Positions 33,113 to 34,221 of a stretch of DNA of 34,221 nucleotides are shown here, piece after piece; the stretch's first letter is position 1, and each line of letters opens with the position of its first letter. Where the stretch lies: positions 1 to 34,221 of the forward strand of contig JADEZQ010000019.1 of NCBI GenBank assembly GCA_015206785.1. Direction: 5' to 3'. The DNA is from Quinella sp. 2Q5 (lineage in GTDB: Bacteria > Bacillota > Negativicutes > Selenomonadales > Selenomonadaceae). The position numbers and the translations under genes were made by a program. The notes beneath the pieces were generated by a model, which made no database searches, was not told the origin of the DNA, and was given only the letters and a program-made list of their open reading frames with translations.

Positions 33113-33207
33113 AACTGAAACTTAACCTTGCCGCTTGCCTCTGCCGAAACCGATTCTTCGCGCCATTGCGCCGTTCAATCCGACTCAGGGCAATACCCCC
33201 CACCCTG

Positions 33208-33236
33208 TTGCATCACCTGTGCCCGTGTAATATCAT
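33208..33236 (+). promoter_or_regulatory. candidate promoter ahead of the tandem hairpins
   Basis: TTGCAT (33208-33213), 17-base spacer, TATCAT (33231-33236). The -10 matches five of six consensus bases, the -35 only three. If used, the RNA would start near 33243 and contain all three hairpins ahead of the surface-protein gene. Confidence 0.35.
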
Positions 33237-33286
33237 TCGCCCGATGGTCGATAAGCGTTTGGTGGACGCGCGGCTGTCAATAGGGG

Positions 33287-33401
33287 GATTCAGACCTTCG
33301 TTGGGGAACGGCGGTCTGAATCGTTGTGATCGCGGTCGGTTGGGGAACCGGTCGCGTTCATACAGGCTCGTCTTGGGTTGGGGAATCCTTGACAGGCTTG
33401 T
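33287..33401 (+). repeat. three tandem hairpins with GGGG loops
   Basis: TTGGGGAA occurs at 33301, 33340 and 33378, spaced 39 and 38 bases, each time at the tip of a hairpin. Hairpin 1: outer GATTCAGACC (33287-33296) with GGTCTGAATC (33313-33322), inner CGTT/AACG. Hairpin 2: outer CGCG (33331-33334) with CGCG (33353-33356), inner CGGTT/AACCG. Hairpin 3: outer arms 33362-33372 and 33391-33401 with two wobble pairs and one mismatch, inner GGGTT/AATCC. In each, a 2x2 internal loop separates outer and inner stems. The stems differ in sequence but keep pairing. Confidence 0.75.
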
Positions 33402-33636
33402 TTGCTGTGGCGGGCGTTGCTCCGATTTGTAGGTTTTGAGGGGCAATCTGTTCGTCGTTTTGTTTTGTTTACGGGAGAAAGGGGTTCAGTATTATTCAAG
33501 CGGCTGTGAGCTTCGGCGCGTCGTATACGCTCAAACGCCCGCGCTCATTGTAGCTCATACCTGCCGCGGTTTCAACTACTTTTTTACGGAGCCTCGACCC
33601 CCAAACGGCGAGGCTGCAGAAAGGAGTTCTCTCTAC

Positions 33637-34221
33637 ATGAGCGATTTGTTTAACCAATTTGTTTTCGATCTCCAGCGTTTTACGGAAGTCCCGTTCAGCT
33701 CCATCAAGCCATATGAGGCCACCCCGGCCACGGGCGGCTACTACTGGGCGGGGGATGCTGAAGTCACCGGCGCACCGAGCACCGCTGTCTTGGATGCAAA
33801 AGCGGAGTCGACGACTGCCGGCAATGTCACCTATTACACCGTCAGCGAGGTCAAGAAAATCGACCTGAAGAAGGGCACCGCCTCTGCTCTGAAGGTGGAG
33901 TCCGAGTATGATGGTACTGTCGAAGTGACGAACACGGGCTCCACTGCCATCACCATCACCACGGAAAAGGGGAACGACCTCAAGGTCACGAACTTGGGCA
34001 CGGGTGCCATCACCATCGGCGCCAGCGCACCGCTCAAATTCACGGGCGCGGGCTCAAAGACCTTCCTCACCGTCGAGGAAGGCGATCTGACTGCCGTAAC
34101 GATTGGCGACACGGGTGCCGTGATGACGGTGGCGAAGGGCGACGTCAAAGGTTTTGACGCCAGCATCAACGGCAAAGAACTCAAGGGCATCACGGGCACG
34201 GGCTTCACGTACACCTACAAC
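33637..34221 (+). CDS. repeat-type surface protein, 3' end outside window
   Basis: The first 195 codons of a larger gene, open to the right edge. It starts MSDLFNQFVFDLQRFTE and has no signal peptide. After about residue 50 the protein becomes Thr-, Gly-, Val- and Ile-rich with short alternating strands typical of a beta-solenoid or adhesin; two near-repeats are visible, VEVTNTGSTAITI and LKVTNLGTGAITI, about 21 residues apart. The FDLQRF start resembles short N-terminal tags on some large repeat proteins and, loosely, the NLQLFA start of phage head proteins; I hold neither firmly. ATG 33637 is ten bases after GGAG in AAAGGAG. Its composition (Lys AAG, Gly GGC, Thr ACC/ACG) and lack of AAAATTTT differ from many neighbours. 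Function is not established. Confidence 0.75.
   Translation, partial: MSDLFNQFVFDLQRFTEVPFSSIKPYEATPATGGYYWAGDAEVTGAPSTAVLDAKAESTTAGNVTYYTVSEVKKIDLKKGTASALKVESEYDGTVEVTNTGSTAITITTEKGNDLKVTNLGTGAITIGASAPLKFTGAGSKTFLTVEEGDLTAVTIGDTGAVMTVAKGDVKGFDASINGKELKGITGTGFTYTYN

Larger units (their letters stand above)
33113..33636. other. gene-free region upstream of the surface-protein gene
   Basis: No convincing coding sequence on either strand. It contains, from left to right: a candidate plus-strand promoter (33208-33236), a weak hairpin GCGT/ACGC around TTGGTGG (33255-33269), the three GGGG-loop hairpins (33287-33401), a T-rich stretch (33453-33470), a second candidate promoter (TTTACG 33468-33473, 16 bases, TATTAT 33490-33495), a hairpin AGCCTCG (33590-33596) with CGAGGCT (33609-33615), and the AAAGGAG ribosome binding site at 33620-33626. 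Confidence 0.6.

Noticed and set aside
33140-33200. A tRNA-like T-arm (GTTCAATCC)
   Set aside because: No matching acceptor stem, D-arm or anticodon arm could be placed around it.
33287-33401. CRISPR array or integron attC sites
   Set aside because: Only eight bases repeat exactly, the units are themselves hairpins without unique spacers, and the GTTRRRY/RYYYAAC core of attC is not matched. No cas or integrase gene is present.

Overview
The window looks like chromosomal DNA from a GC-rich Firmicute with a double-membrane envelope, most likely a Negativicute (Selenomonadales type). This is inferred from the mix of genes: a Rex redox repressor, AGGAGG-type ribosome binding sites, many TTG starts and a secG-est-rnr cluster point to Firmicutes, while an O-antigen-ligase/polymerase-type protein and a large repeat-type surface protein suggest an outer membrane. 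There is no rRNA, CRISPR array, transposase or convincing tRNA gene. Most of the window is compact housekeeping sequence with gaps of only a few bases.

Layout. (1) 1-6062, minus strand: a sugar-phosphate operon running phosphomannomutase/phosphoglucomutase, a small membrane-anchored protein, an ATP-grasp/methyltransferase-like fusion, phosphoglucomutase, and glucose-6-phosphate isomerase (cut by the left edge). It links glycolysis to nucleotide-sugar and surface-polysaccharide supply. (2) 6234-12471, plus strand: valS, folC, an O-antigen-ligase-like membrane protein, rex and secG, tightly packed behind a strong promoter. (3) 12772-17849, plus strand: esterase, hotdog thioesterase, rnr, an OGT-type (GT41) glycosyltransferase and a small unrecognised protein, all coupled or overlapping. 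(4) 18074-20261, minus strand: a eukaryote-type hexokinase and a Cof-type HAD phosphatase. (5) topB (plus), then birA and thiD (minus). (6) dnaE, a D,D-carboxypeptidase, a Cys-rich small protein and a secreted lipase-like protein (plus). (7) hisS with a PARG-type macrodomain protein upstream (minus). (8) A 670-base gene-free region, then the start of a Thr/Gly/Val-rich repeat protein running off the right edge.

The structure not explained by the genes is mainly of three kinds. First, a dispersed intergenic hairpin element occurs at 12498-12747, 17913-18048 and 29097-29196; its first stem differs between copies only by paired (compensated) changes, and short copies look like internal deletions of the long one. 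Second, three tandem hairpins 38-39 bases apart (33287-33401) share one architecture (outer stem, 2x2 internal loop, short inner stem, GGGG loop) although their stems differ in sequence; they lie in the putative leader of the surface-protein gene. Third, the palindrome AAAATTTT is hugely over-represented, mostly inside genes at Lys-Phe/Lys-Ile/Asn-Phe codon pairs, while its mirror TTTTAAAA is almost absent.
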